Source: Flavipsychrobacter sp. (GTDB lineage: Bacteria > Bacteroidota > Bacteroidia > Chitinophagales > Chitinophagaceae). Taken from it: a DNA stretch of 64,000 bases. The stretch is taken from positions 248,001 through 312,000 of the forward strand of contig JAEUVX010000009.1 of NCBI GenBank assembly GCA_016786615.1, in the 5' to 3' direction. This document shows, piece by piece, positions 36,050 to 45,515 of this stretch (position 1 is the first letter of the stretch; each line of letters opens with the position of its first letter). The notes beneath the pieces are model-generated. The model had not been told where the DNA came from. It saw only the letters and a program-made list of their open reading frames with translations, and ran no database searches. The translations under genes were made by a program, and so were the position numbers.

Positions 36050-36100
36050 GATAAAGAATGGAACGAACGTCCTTATATGCAAGTTTACAAATGTTTTGAT

Positions 36101-36129
36101 TAAAAAACCAAAAAATGTAGGTTTTTTTA
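36101..36129 (-). terminator. Terminator of the epimerase gene
   Basis: On the minus strand AAAAAACC and GGTTTTTT form an 8-bp stem around TACATTTTTT. The hairpin overlaps the stop codon. Confidence 0.65.
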
Positions 36130-37125
36130 ATGATTCTGCAGCAGATAAGCATTTGCCATACGTTGTATGGTGTCTTTGATAGGTGTGTACCGGAAATGCG
36201 GTAGGTAGTTGAATAATTTGGAATTATTATAAAAATTCTGCTTTTGTGCTGTACGAGCAGTTTCTTTTGTTATAGTAATTGGCTTTCCTGTGATGGAATG
36301 TTTCAACATTTCCCAGCGCCATACCAGCTCTGTCATCCATTTTGATGCTTTGATGCGTGGTGGCTTTTTACCAAGCGCACCTGCCATAAGCGTGAAGATA
36401 TCGAGATAGCTGTGGTTGCCTTCGCAAAGTATAAAACGCTCTCCGCTAATGTCAGACTGCATTAACTGATAAGTAATATTGGCCACATCTTGCACATCAA
36501 CCCATCCATTAATGCCTTGTGTATAAAAAGGGAATTCTTTAGCCACTACTTTCATCAGCCGGGCAGAGCCATCATCCCATTTAGTACCTTCTCCTAAAAT
36601 AATGCCGGGGTTTACGATAACGGTATCAATACCCTCTGCATTGGCCCGCCAAACCTCCAGTTCCGCATTGTGCTTGCTGTATGAGTAAACGGAATTGTAT
36701 TCGCTTTCTTCCCACTGTTCTTCCTCCGTTATCTCTTTGTTACCCTCACTTCGCCCTAATGACGCGATAGAACTTATGTATGCGATTTTTCGAATACCCT
36801 GCTCTATTGCCTGGTTGACAATATTCACAGTGCTTTCTATATTAAAATGCTGCATTTTTTCTTTGTCCTTCGGATGAAAGGATACGATAGCCGCACAATG
36901 ATAAACCTCTTGCACATTCTGCATGGCGGTTTCTACATCATATATATCCAGCAAGTCATATCGCTCCCAGCTTACGTTTGGCAAGGTTGTCAGTTTTTCA
37001 TCAGGCGGATTGCTATTGTACAATGCACGTATAGTATGCCCCTGTGCAGATAGCAATTTTACCAGATGGCTTCCCAAAAAACCACTTGCGCCGGTTACGA
37101 GTATGATATTTGAAGCGGATGCCAA
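36127..37125 (-). CDS. NAD-dependent epimerase/dehydratase (extended SDR)
   Basis: About 333 residues if it starts at TTG 37123-37125. The frame is open to a TTG at 37146, but that would begin inside the pheS terminator. VTGASGFLGSHLVKLL gives the GxxGxxG nucleotide site, VYHCAAIVSFHP the AAxxxx region, and YSYSKHNAELEVW the YxxxK catalytic pair with Ser in ISSIAS. It resembles dihydroflavonol-4-reductase-like enzymes of the extended SDR class; the substrate is unknown. A TACTTTTC -7-like box precedes the TTG. No ATG is available near the conserved N-terminus. Confidence 0.85.
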   Translation of the reverse strand: MASASNIILVTGASGFLGSHLVKLLSAQGHTIRALYNSNPPDEKLTTLPNVSWERYDLLDIYDVETAMQNVQEVYHCAAIVSFHPKDKEKMQHFNIESTVNIVNQAIEQGIRKIAYISSIASLGRSEGNKEITEEEQWEESEYNSVYSYSKHNAELEVWRANAEGIDTVIVNPGIILGEGTKWDDGSARLMKVVAKEFPFYTQGINGWVDVQDVANITYQLMQSDISGERFILCEGNHSYLDIFTLMAGALGKKPPRIKASKWMTELVWRWEMLKHSITGKPITITKETARTAQKQNFYNNSKLFNYLPHFRYTPIKDTIQRMANAYLLQNH

Positions 37126-37135
37126 AATGGAAAAG

Positions 37136-37174
37136 TAAAAAGCCAAAATTCAAGTTGTTGTTTGAATTTTGGCT
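37136..37174 (-). terminator. Terminator of pheS
   Basis: AGCCAAAATTCAA and its complement form a 13-bp perfect stem around an 8-base loop, followed on the minus strand by TTTT. It starts six bases after the pheS stop and separates pheS from the epimerase gene. Confidence 0.8.
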
Positions 37175-37180
37175 TCTGAA

Positions 37181-38206
37181 TTATAGAGATTGAAATTGTT
37201 TCAGAAAGCGGATATCGTTTTGCGAATAAAGACGCAAATCGTTTACCTGGTATTTTATTTGTGTGATACGCTCTACGCCCATACCGAATGCAAAACCTGT
37301 ATACACTTCGGGGTCTATACCAAAGTTGCGCAGCATATTAGGATGCACCATGCCACAACCCAATATCTCTACCCACCCTGTATGCTTACAAAGGCTGCAA
37401 CCGCTACCGCCACATACGGTACAGGATATATCCATTTCTGCACTCGGCTCTGTGAACGGGAAATATGATGGACGGAAACGGACTTTGGTATCTGCACCAA
37501 ACATCTCAGTGACAAAATAGTAAAGTGTTTGTTTCAGGTCGGCAAAGGATACGTTCTTGTCTATATACAAACCCTCGCACTGGTGGAAAAAGCAGTGAGC
37601 GCGGGCAGATATGGTTTCGTTGCGGTAAACACGGCCCGGGCATATAACACGTACCGGCAGATTGCCCTGTTCCATAATGCGTGCCTGAACCGATGAAGTA
37701 TGTGTACGCAATACCCAATCCGGATTTTGAGAAACATAGAATGTATCCTGCATGTCGCGGGCAGGGTGGTGTTCCGGCATATTCAGCGATGTGAAGTTGT
37801 GCCAGTCATCTTCTATTTCCGGGCCTGTAGCTACGCTAAAGCCAATTTTTTCGAATATGGAAACGATTTCGTTTTCTACCATTCGCAATGGATGGCGTGT
37901 ACCTGATGGCAAGGATGTACCCGGAAGGGTAATATCAATACCATCAGCCTTTTTGCTGCCGCCCGATTGCAGATGAGCAAACTCCTCGTATTTAGATTCA
38001 GCAAGCTGCTTGAAAGTATTCAATAGTTGCCCTGCTTCTTTCTTTTGTTCTACAGGCACGTTTTTCATTTCTCCGAAGATGGATTTAACGATACCCTTAG
38101 TGCCAAGAAATTTGATACGGTAGTTTTCCAGCTCCGGAGCATCTGCCGGGTTGAAGGCATTTATTTCCTGTTCGTGTTGTTTTATTAATTCCTGTAAGGA
38201 TTGCAT
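37181..38206 (-). CDS. pheS: Phenylalanyl-tRNA synthetase alpha subunit
   Basis: 341 residues, normal length. It joins Phe to tRNA-Phe as an alpha2-beta2 enzyme; pheT is not in this window, which is usual in Bacteroidota. The N-terminal coiled coil is followed by class II motifs: HPLRMVENEIVSIFEKIGF, FTSLNMPEHHPARDMQDTFY, LRTHTSSVQARIM, FHQCEGLYIDKNVSF, SYFPFTEPSAEMDISC and GFAFGMGVERITQIKY. A Cys-rich CTVCGGSGCSLC stretch is typical of this subfamily. The promoter lies immediately upstream of the ATG. Confidence 0.98.
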   Translation of the reverse strand: MQSLQELIKQHEQEINAFNPADAPELENYRIKFLGTKGIVKSIFGEMKNVPVEQKKEAGQLLNTFKQLAESKYEEFAHLQSGGSKKADGIDITLPGTSLPSGTRHPLRMVENEIVSIFEKIGFSVATGPEIEDDWHNFTSLNMPEHHPARDMQDTFYVSQNPDWVLRTHTSSVQARIMEQGNLPVRVICPGRVYRNETISARAHCFFHQCEGLYIDKNVSFADLKQTLYYFVTEMFGADTKVRFRPSYFPFTEPSAEMDISCTVCGGSGCSLCKHTGWVEILGCGMVHPNMLRNFGIDPEVYTGFAFGMGVERITQIKYQVNDLRLYSQNDIRFLKQFQSL

Positions 38207-38762
38207 GGGTGCAAAGATAGCAACTTAGTCGTAAGTCATAAGTAGTAAGTATTAAGTTCATGGTAATATATTGATGGGGGGTGCCAATTGGGGTATGGTT
38301 GTAGATTTCGTTCACTTCCGCGTCTGTAATGGCTATGCAGCCATGTGTCCAGTCTGTAATGCGATGGGCAGCACCTATGTACCCTTTTCCGTTCTTTAGC
38401 CCGTGTATTTTCACGCTGCCACCCGGCGATTTGCCATTTTTCGCGGCATAAGCTCTGTCTGCGGCATTTGGGTAAGAGATACCCAGGTTTTTGTGGTAGT
38501 CGCTAAAGGGATTCTTATCGTTGATAAAATAGAGTCCTTCAGGCGTTTTTTTGTCGCCCTCAAAATGTTTGTGCCCAACCGGGTTTTCTCCAAGAGCTAT
38601 TTTATAGGTTTTCAATAAATGTGCATTATTGTATACCTGTAGTTTCCGTTGCGATTTCAGGACTACTATGCTATCGATTTGAAAATTGACAGTAACAACT
38701 TTTTTGCCATTGCAAGCAGCGCAAATTATGGCAAATAATATGGTGTAGATAATCTTGTGCAT
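38097..38762 (-). CDS. L,D-transpeptidase (YkuD), probable C-terminal frameshift
   Basis: 221 residues as read. It has a lipoprotein-like N-terminus (IICAACNGKK) and a YkuD domain with the catalytic motif IHG...THGCIAI, the Cys being the nucleophile that crosslinks peptidoglycan. The domain should end soon after YNHTPIGTP. Here a run of six G (38276-38281; C on the coding strand) is followed by about 60 residues without family character that run into pheS by 110 bases. Removing one base gives GTPINILP and a stop at 38258-38260, the expected end. It is either a real frameshift or a sequencing error. Confidence 0.85.
   Translation of the reverse strand: MHKIIYTILFAIICAACNGKKVVTVNFQIDSIVVLKSQRKLQVYNNAHLLKTYKIALGENPVGHKHFEGDKKTPEGLYFINDKNPFSDYHKNLGISYPNAADRAYAAKNGKSPGGSVKIHGLKNGKGYIGAAHRITDWTHGCIAITDAEVNEIYNHTPIGTPHQYITMNLILTTYDLRLSCYLCTHAILTGINKTTRTGNKCLQPGRCSGAGKLPYQISWH
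38212..38219 (-). promoter_or_regulatory. -7 promoter element for pheS
   Basis: TATCTTTG on the minus strand, full match to TAnnTTTG, five bases (CACCC) before the ATG. The pheS mRNA is nearly leaderless. Confidence 0.65.
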
Positions 38763-38912
38763 TTGTATTTTACTATCAGAAACAATAGTGCAGGAAATCC
38801 ATAAAAACAGAAATGTTAAAGTGCTATTTGATTCAGTAATCTCTTATGGCAATATATTGGCTAATAAAAGTGTGCTAAAATGGAAATAGAAATATGACTA
38901 ATTTAGAACCGA

Positions 38913-40376
38913 ATGAAATACCTGAAAGGCAATAATGCAATATTGCAGATAATAGCCTTGTGCATTATATCTCGCATCCCAATGCTTACATCTCCCAATA
39001 TGGTGTTGGATGGGGATGAAAGTATCGTAGGATTGATGGCAAAACATTTGTTTGAAGGGAAAGAATTGCCAATATACTTCTACGGGCAGCGCTATGGATT
39101 AACAATCATTGAAGAATTATTCATCCTTCCTTTTTATGTTTTTTTAGGCGTTACAGGATTGGCGGTAAAGCTTGGGGTATTGAGTTTATGGACTATAGGC
39201 GTGATTTTTTTCTACAAAACCTGTGAAGCGTTAAATAAAAAAAATGTTTTCATACCGTTGCTGCTTACTCTGCTGCTTATTATCTGCCCTGCGTGGACAG
39301 AATGGTCGATGAAGGCGAGGGGGGGCTATGTTACTGCATTCACGCTGTCGGCTGTTACCACATATTTACTCTGTATAGAAAGGAAACGCGGATTAGTATT
39401 TTACACGCTCATAGGGCTGTTGTTGGTATTGGTATATGAGAGCATGTCTTTGTGGATGCCATTCTTGGTGCTGCTCACTATATATAAACTTGCTAAAGAA
39501 TTTAGCTTTTCGAAGATAGTGGCGTTGTGTGCAAGTATAGTATTGTTACTGGTATGCCTGCGGCTTTATAAAACAACTCTATACGACTTCCATCAGTTTG
39601 ACCCCATACTACCTGCCGGTGAGTGGTTAAATAATGTTTCGCGCATACCTGCGTTCTTGTACCATTCTTTGCATGGGTATCATTATTTTTTCACTTCGTA
39701 TGAGCCGGGTATTTTTCAGGTTGTTTTTGCGGCAATATTCTTTATCATCACATTTTTTGCAATAGCATTGGGGTTAGTGCTGTCTGTGAGAAAAAAGGCA
39801 ATCGATTTTCATCTTTTAGTATTTACAATACCAATTATCGGCAGCCTGTTAATAACAATTGTTGCGCCATACACCAATTTCAGGTTTTTGCTTCCGGTAA
39901 CAGCCGCAGTGTTATTATTAGTACAACTGTTATTGAACAGACTAAGATTGTCAGCATTGTATATGATACCGGCTTGTGTTATTATTGTCTCCGGTAGTAT
40001 TTCTCTGTTCACTTTCAGAAATTTCAAGTTCACCGTAATGAACGAGGACAATATCACCGAAGTAGCACAATACCTGAAAAGCAGGAATATACGTTATGTA
40101 TATAGTCAGCATATATATCTTGCATGGCAATTGATATTTTATTCAGAAGAAGATATAATATGCCGAGATGTCTCGAAGTTGGGCAGGGTGCCGCAGTATC
40201 ATTTGATGATAGACAATGCACTTAAAGATGGTAAAAAAACAGCATTGATAGGTGTAAAGGATGACTATTTCGGGCTGGATATAAAAGATCCCGTATTTAT
40301 AGACCTGATATACATCAAAGAGGATATGCCAATTGAACAATTGGCGCAAAACTTTGCCATACAATATACCAGATAA
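38913..40376 (+). CDS. GT-C-type membrane glycosyltransferase (ArnT/PMT-like)
   Basis: 487 residues with about eleven helices. The first extracytoplasmic loop has VLDGDESIVGLMAKHL, the Asp-Glu signature of GT-C (family 39-like) transferases that use polyprenyl-phosphate sugars. A short soluble C-terminal domain (about 370-487) follows. The acceptor is unknown; it could be lipid A, cell-surface glycan or protein. The flanking genes are unrelated and no other sugar-transfer genes are near. The 150-base gap before it shows no clear promoter. Confidence 0.82.
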   Translation: MKYLKGNNAILQIIALCIISRIPMLTSPNMVLDGDESIVGLMAKHLFEGKELPIYFYGQRYGLTIIEELFILPFYVFLGVTGLAVKLGVLSLWTIGVIFFYKTCEALNKKNVFIPLLLTLLLIICPAWTEWSMKARGGYVTAFTLSAVTTYLLCIERKRGLVFYTLIGLLLVLVYESMSLWMPFLVLLTIYKLAKEFSFSKIVALCASIVLLLVCLRLYKTTLYDFHQFDPILPAGEWLNNVSRIPAFLYHSLHGYHYFFTSYEPGIFQVVFAAIFFIITFFAIALGLVLSVRKKAIDFHLLVFTIPIIGSLLITIVAPYTNFRFLLPVTAAVLLLVQLLLNRLRLSALYMIPACVIIVSGSISLFTFRNFKFTVMNEDNITEVAQYLKSRNIRYVYSQHIYLAWQLIFYSEEDIICRDVSKLGRVPQYHLMIDNALKDGKKTALIGVKDDYFGLDIKDPVFIDLIYIKEDMPIEQLAQNFAIQYTR

Positions 40377-40465
40377 AGCAGATTTTACTCATATTGTTAA
40401 GATTTACAGAAGTCATAAAACTACTGGTGCTTTTTGGTTAAATTGTGTATCTAAAAGCATGGATT

Positions 40466-42868
40466 ATGAACAGGGCTATTCGTAAGGTAGCGGTAGTAGG
40501 TAGTGGTGTTATGGGCAGCCGTATTGCCTGTCATTTTGCAGGTATCGGCATAGAGGTGTTGTTACTGGATATTGTGCCGTTTGAACTGAATGCTGCAGAA
40601 CAGGCAAAGGGATTAACATTGGAGAGTAAACAGGTACGCAACCGCATCGTAAACGATGCGCTGCAAGCCACGCTGAAGGGCAAGCCCAGTGCCGTATACA
40701 CAAAAGATGTAGCCAATAAGATACAGATAGGGAACCTTGACGATGACATCAGCAAACTGGCTGATTGCGACTGGATAATTGAGGCTGTGATAGAAAGGTT
40801 GGACATCAAACAAAAAGTATTTGAAAAAATAGAGCAGCACCGCAAACAGGGCACGCTGATTACCACCAATACATCGGGCATACCGATACATATGATGAGT
40901 GAAGGAAGAAGTGAAGATTTTCGGAAGCACTTCTGCGGTACACACTTCTTCAATCCGCCACGCTACCTGCGCCTGTTAGAGATAATTCCAGCACCGGACA
41001 CAAAACAGGATGTGATAGATTTCCTGATGTTGTATGGCGATAAGCATCTGGGTAAGACCACAGTGCTTTGTAAAGACACCCCTGCGTTTATTGCCAATCG
41101 TGTGGGTGTGTTTGGTTTTATGGCTGTATTCCATGCTATGCAACAGTTGGATATGTCGGTGGATGAAATTGATATACTGACAGGCACTGTAATGGGCAGG
41201 CCAAAATCTGCAACATTCCGTACGGGTGATGTAGTAGGGCTGGATACGCTGGTACATGTTGCCAAAGCATTGCCACAAAATGTGCCGAATGACGAGGCTA
41301 AAGATATTTTTATACTGCCTGCCTTTCTCGAAAAAATGGTAGCGAACAAATGGCTGGGAGATAAAACAGGGCAAGGATTTTACAAGAAAGTAAAAGAAGA
41401 AGGTGGCAAGTCGGAGATACTGACGCTGGACCTGAAAACAATGGAGTATGTCCCGAAGGTGAAAACAAAATTCGCCACATTGGAAACTGCCAAGCCGATA
41501 GACGACCTTGCACAAAGGCTGAAGGCACTATATGCAGGGCAAGATAAAGCAGGTGAGTTCTACAGGTTGTTTCACCATATGCTGTTTGCATACGCAAGCA
41601 ATCGCATTCCTGAAATAGCAGACGAGTTATACAAGATAGATGATGCACTGAAAGCAGGCTTTGGTTGGGAGATTGGTGCATTTGAAAGTTGGGATGTGCT
41701 GGGTGTGGCAAAGGTTACAGAGCAGATGAAAGCTGCTGGCATACAACCTGCTGCATGGGTAAATGATATGCTGGCTGCCGGCAATGCCACATTCTACAAA
41801 ACAGAAAACGGACAGCGTAAGTATTATGATGTTAGCACAAAAGCATACAAGGCAATACCTGGAGAAGGTACATTCATATTGCTGGAGCACATGGATGAAA
41901 AAGTAGTTTGGAAAAGCAGTGCTTGTAAGTTGTATGATATAGGTGATGGTGTTGTGGCATTGAGGTGGAATACCAAGATGAATAGCATTGGCGGCGAGGT
42001 ATTGGAAGCAGTACAGAAATCTGTAGCTATTGCAGAAGAAAAATTCAATGGGCTTGTGATTGCTAACGGCGGTGCCAACTTCAGCGCGGGTGCTAATGTT
42101 GGGTTGATATTTATGTTTGCCGCAGAGCAGGAGTATGATGAGTTGGATATGGCAATACGTCAGTTTCAGAATACAACCATGAGGTTGCGCTATAGCAGTG
42201 TGCCGGTAGTTGTTGCACCACATGGTATGACATTGGGTGGTGGTTGCGAAATGTGTCTGCACGCAGACGCGGTACAGGCTGCTGCTGAAAGTTATATAGG
42301 TCTTGTAGAACTTGGTGTTGGGTTGATACCCGGCGGCGGTGGTACCAAAGAAATGGTAGTGCGTGCAAGTGACAGGAATATAAAAGAAGATATAGAACTG
42401 AACTATCTGCAACAATTGTTCATAAATATAGGTACTGCAAAAGTATCTACATCTGCACATGAAGCATATGAACTTGCTATTCTTCGAAAAGGAACAGATG
42501 GTATATCCATCAATCCGGACAGGCGCATAGCAGATGCAAAACGCAAGGCGCTGATGCTGCATGAACAGGGCTATACACAACCTGTAATGCGCAACGATAT
42601 TAAAGTGCAGGGAAGAAGCGGCCTCGGGCCAATACTAGCAGGTGTACATGGTATGTGGAGAGGAAAGTATGTAAGCGATTACGATAAATTTATAGCAGAA
42701 AAGCTGGCGTATGTAATGTGTGGCGGCGACTTGAGTGCGCCAACTATGGTAAGTGAGCAATACTTGCTGGACTTGGAACGTGAAGCGTTTTTGAGCCTAT
42801 GTGGCCAAAGAAAAACACTGGAGCGTTTACAAAGCATATTACAAACGGGCAAACCCCTCAGAAATTAA
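40466..42868 (+). CDS. 3-hydroxyacyl-CoA dehydrogenase/enoyl-CoA hydratase, FadN-like
   Basis: 800 residues from ATG 40466. Domain order is that of Bacillus FadN: an N-terminal NAD-binding 3-hydroxyacyl-CoA dehydrogenase (VGSGVMGSRIA, residues 11-21; THFFNPPRYLRLLEIIP), its C-terminal domains, and then an enoyl-CoA hydratase domain at the C-terminus (GGANFSAGANVG near 534, GMTLGGGCEMCLHAD near 586, LIPGGGGTKEM). It catalyses the hydration and oxidation steps of fatty-acid beta-oxidation. The usual neighbours, thiolase and acyl-CoA dehydrogenase, are absent; instead three unrelated genes follow at close spacing. Confidence 0.92.
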   Translation: MNRAIRKVAVVGSGVMGSRIACHFAGIGIEVLLLDIVPFELNAAEQAKGLTLESKQVRNRIVNDALQATLKGKPSAVYTKDVANKIQIGNLDDDISKLADCDWIIEAVIERLDIKQKVFEKIEQHRKQGTLITTNTSGIPIHMMSEGRSEDFRKHFCGTHFFNPPRYLRLLEIIPAPDTKQDVIDFLMLYGDKHLGKTTVLCKDTPAFIANRVGVFGFMAVFHAMQQLDMSVDEIDILTGTVMGRPKSATFRTGDVVGLDTLVHVAKALPQNVPNDEAKDIFILPAFLEKMVANKWLGDKTGQGFYKKVKEEGGKSEILTLDLKTMEYVPKVKTKFATLETAKPIDDLAQRLKALYAGQDKAGEFYRLFHHMLFAYASNRIPEIADELYKIDDALKAGFGWEIGAFESWDVLGVAKVTEQMKAAGIQPAAWVNDMLAAGNATFYKTENGQRKYYDVSTKAYKAIPGEGTFILLEHMDEKVVWKSSACKLYDIGDGVVALRWNTKMNSIGGEVLEAVQKSVAIAEEKFNGLVIANGGANFSAGANVGLIFMFAAEQEYDELDMAIRQFQNTTMRLRYSSVPVVVAPHGMTLGGGCEMCLHADAVQAAAESYIGLVELGVGLIPGGGGTKEMVVRASDRNIKEDIELNYLQQLFINIGTAKVSTSAHEAYELAILRKGTDGISINPDRRIADAKRKALMLHEQGYTQPVMRNDIKVQGRSGLGPILAGVHGMWRGKYVSDYDKFIAEKLAYVMCGGDLSAPTMVSEQYLLDLEREAFLSLCGQRKTLERLQSILQTGKPLRN

Positions 42869-42878
42869 ATACTCAAAA

Positions 42879-43688
42879 TTGAGAACGTATATCCTATACA
42901 TCGTGTTTTTGATGTGCTGCATTAGTAATGCAACTGCACAAAGTGTGCAGCAAATAGAGCAAGATATACTTGCGCATTTACAACATATACAATACTGGCG
43001 TTTTGAATATGCTGCGGAGGATACCAGTTTTTCAGGTGAAGTAAATCAGGAAGATTCTATTAGAAATGCAAATAAGCTTTTGCTGGATTATCTGGTGAAT
43101 ACAGGGAAGAATAAACCTGAAATGTTGAAGGCTGATTTGAAAATGCCGGAGAACAGCGATTTTAAGATTGTGAACAGTGATGACAGGAAATTTCGGATAT
43201 ATTGCTGGGACGTGCAGGCAGGATTGCAAAACCATTATTATAATGTGGTAGCACAGTACGAAGCTAATAATGAGACCGGTACTTCAATTATTAACCAGGT
43301 TCCTGATAATATAACAGATGCTACACCAACCGGGGCAAACTATGTAAGTGTTTATGCAGTCAGCGGTAATGGGGGTAAGAAATATTACATGCCTTTTTAT
43401 TCAAACCTCGGAGTGAATGTTACAAAAGGTATTGCAGCTTATGCAATTGATGGCGGATTGAATAGAGTTAACCTATATCGTGTTGGAGATAAGATGATGG
43501 ACGCCATTGAGTATCATTATGATCAGAGTGCGAATTATGATTTTAAAAAAATGAAAGAACGCTACACTATCCATATTGAAAAGCAAAAGTTGTATGTACC
43601 CGTCATGGATGGGCTACAGGTAACGGGGAAATGGTTGGTGTATTCATGGAACGGAGAACAGTTTGTATCTGATAAGAATGAGAACTAA
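42879..43688 (+). CDS. Secreted protein of unknown function
   Basis: About 270 residues if it starts at TTG 42879; the frame is open further upstream but overlaps the FadN-like gene, and a signal peptide (YILYIVFLMCCISNATAQ) begins here. The mature protein has no motif I recognise. It contains a mostly polar first half, then a beta-rich region (NYVSVYAVSGNGGKKYYMPF, YAIDGGLNRVNLYRVGDKMM) and a final VTGKWLVYSWNGEQFV. It lies 10 bases after the FadN-like gene, and its end overlaps the start of the TPR gene. Confidence 0.7.
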   Translation: MRTYILYIVFLMCCISNATAQSVQQIEQDILAHLQHIQYWRFEYAAEDTSFSGEVNQEDSIRNANKLLLDYLVNTGKNKPEMLKADLKMPENSDFKIVNSDDRKFRIYCWDVQAGLQNHYYNVVAQYEANNETGTSIINQVPDNITDATPTGANYVSVYAVSGNGGKKYYMPFYSNLGVNVTKGIAAYAIDGGLNRVNLYRVGDKMMDAIEYHYDQSANYDFKKMKERYTIHIEKQKLYVPVMDGLQVTGKWLVYSWNGEQFVSDKNEN

Positions 43689-45510
43689 GAAAATGGCAAA
43701 AAGGATTGTATCTGTAATAGTATTGATTTTGATTATGAACGGGATGTATGCGCAAACAGACCCGTTGATACAGGCTCGTACATTTACAGAGAAGAAAGAG
43801 TATGAAAAAGCTACAGAAATATATAGAAAGTTATATGACAGAAACCCTGCCGATATTGATATATACAATGAATATCTGGAGCTGTTGCTGACTGTTAAAG
43901 ATTATAAAGACGCTGAGAAGGTAATTGAAACACAAAAACAAGTAAGGTTGAATTACCCTATTCCGTTTATAGATGCAGGTAGGGTGTTGCTGGCAGCAGG
44001 GAAAGATAAAAAAGCAACAGAGCAGTTTGAAGAGGCAATTGCAAGATTGAACGGGGATGACAACTGGACAAGGCAGGTAGCAAATAAATTCTCTGAAATA
44101 GGGAATGATGACTATGCAATCAGGACGTATGAGCGTGCAAGAGAACAACTACGCACCACTTATTTATATGCAGGCTCATTATCGAGGTTGTATGCTAAAA
44201 AAGGAGAAATTGAAAAAGCCATTATTGTGATGCTGGACGGCGGACAGCCATATATGGTAAATGCATCGGATGATACAAAAGCAGGATTGCTGGAAGTATT
44301 GGGAACTGACCCTAAGAAATTGCAGGCTGGTCAAAAAGCAATAATTAAAAAGATAAATGAGCAACCTGATAATTCTTATTATTCAGATTTGCTTACATGG
44401 CTATACACACAAAAAGATGACTGGGATGGTGCATTGATGCAGGCTATTGCACTGGATGAAAGATTGAAAGAGCAAGGTGAACGGATAATGGATTTTGCAC
44501 GTTATGCCGTAAAGGCGGAACAATATGAGATAGCAGTGAAAGCATACGATGAAGTGAGGGGTATGGGTAAGGAGATGCCGTATTATACGGTTGCAAATAA
44601 TGAGAGGCTGGGCGCATTGTTTGCAGCCTTACAAAAAAATGTAACTTATACTAAAGAGGATGTGACGGTGCTCATCAAACAGTACGATGACTTTTTCAAC
44701 CAGTCACCTCAATATTATGCAAGCGATGCAGTTCGCGATTATGCAAAATTACAAGCACAGTATAACGACAGCCCTGAAAACGGAATCGAAATCCTGAAGA
44801 AGGCTTTGGAACAATCCGGCATCAGCAAGTTTCTGAAAGGGCAATGTAAGTTGCAATTAGGGGATTACTATATATTGCGTGGCGATATTTGGGAGTCATC
44901 ATTACTATACAGTCAGGTTGATAAAGATTTCAGAGAAGACATTTTGGGAGAAGAAGCCCGATTCAGGAATGCTAAATTGGCATATTACCGAGGCGATTTT
45001 GATTGGGCGCAAGGACAACTAACAGTACTGAAGGCATCTACAGCCGAGTTGATAGCAAATGATGCGTTGTATCTTTCTATTCTTATTACAGAAAACCTGA
45101 CGCCTGATAGTAATTATATACCGCTTCGCAGGTTTGCATATGCTGATTTGTTATTGTTTCAAAACAAAGATAAAGAAGCGGATGCGTTACTGGATAGTAT
45201 TGTTACACATTACCCGGAGCACCCTTTGTTGGATGATATATTGCTGCAAAAAGCAAAACTTGCCCAAAAGTACAGAGACTATAATAAGGCATTAAGCTAC
45301 CTTACAATCATACATGATAAGTATGGGAAAGATGTGTTAGGGGATGATGCTGTATATAGGATGGCAGATATCTACGAACGCTTCATGAGTAAACCTGATG
45401 AGGCAAAAAAACACTACGAAATGCTGATAGTCGAATACCCGGGCAGCACATATATTCAAACAGCCCGCAACAGGCTTAGCGCATTGCAACAGGGTGTGGC
45501 TATCCCGTAA
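43678..45510 (+). CDS. Secreted tetratricopeptide-repeat protein
   Basis: 610 residues from ATG 43678, which overlaps the previous stop by 11 bases; ATG 43693 is an alternative. A signal peptide (IVSVIVLILIMNGMYAQ) is followed by TPR-like helix pairs across the protein, clearest near the N-terminus (KKEYEKATEIYRKLYDRNP) and the C-terminus (KYRDYNKALSYLTIIHDKYG, AKKHYEMLIVEYPGSTY). It is likely a periplasmic scaffold. It ends five bases before comEC, so the two are cotranscribed; whether it works with ComEC is unknown. Confidence 0.85.
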   Translation: MRTKKMAKRIVSVIVLILIMNGMYAQTDPLIQARTFTEKKEYEKATEIYRKLYDRNPADIDIYNEYLELLLTVKDYKDAEKVIETQKQVRLNYPIPFIDAGRVLLAAGKDKKATEQFEEAIARLNGDDNWTRQVANKFSEIGNDDYAIRTYERAREQLRTTYLYAGSLSRLYAKKGEIEKAIIVMLDGGQPYMVNASDDTKAGLLEVLGTDPKKLQAGQKAIIKKINEQPDNSYYSDLLTWLYTQKDDWDGALMQAIALDERLKEQGERIMDFARYAVKAEQYEIAVKAYDEVRGMGKEMPYYTVANNERLGALFAALQKNVTYTKEDVTVLIKQYDDFFNQSPQYYASDAVRDYAKLQAQYNDSPENGIEILKKALEQSGISKFLKGQCKLQLGDYYILRGDIWESSLLYSQVDKDFREDILGEEARFRNAKLAYYRGDFDWAQGQLTVLKASTAELIANDALYLSILITENLTPDSNYIPLRRFAYADLLLFQNKDKEADALLDSIVTHYPEHPLLDDILLQKAKLAQKYRDYNKALSYLTIIHDKYGKDVLGDDAVYRMADIYERFMSKPDEAKKHYEMLIVEYPGSTYIQTARNRLSALQQGVAIP

Positions 45511-45515
45511 TAGAT

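Noticed and set aside
41627-42580. Long open frame of 317 codons opposite the FadN-like gene
   Set aside because: It is antisense to conserved enoyl-CoA hydratase coding sequence, with a composition typical of antisense frames.
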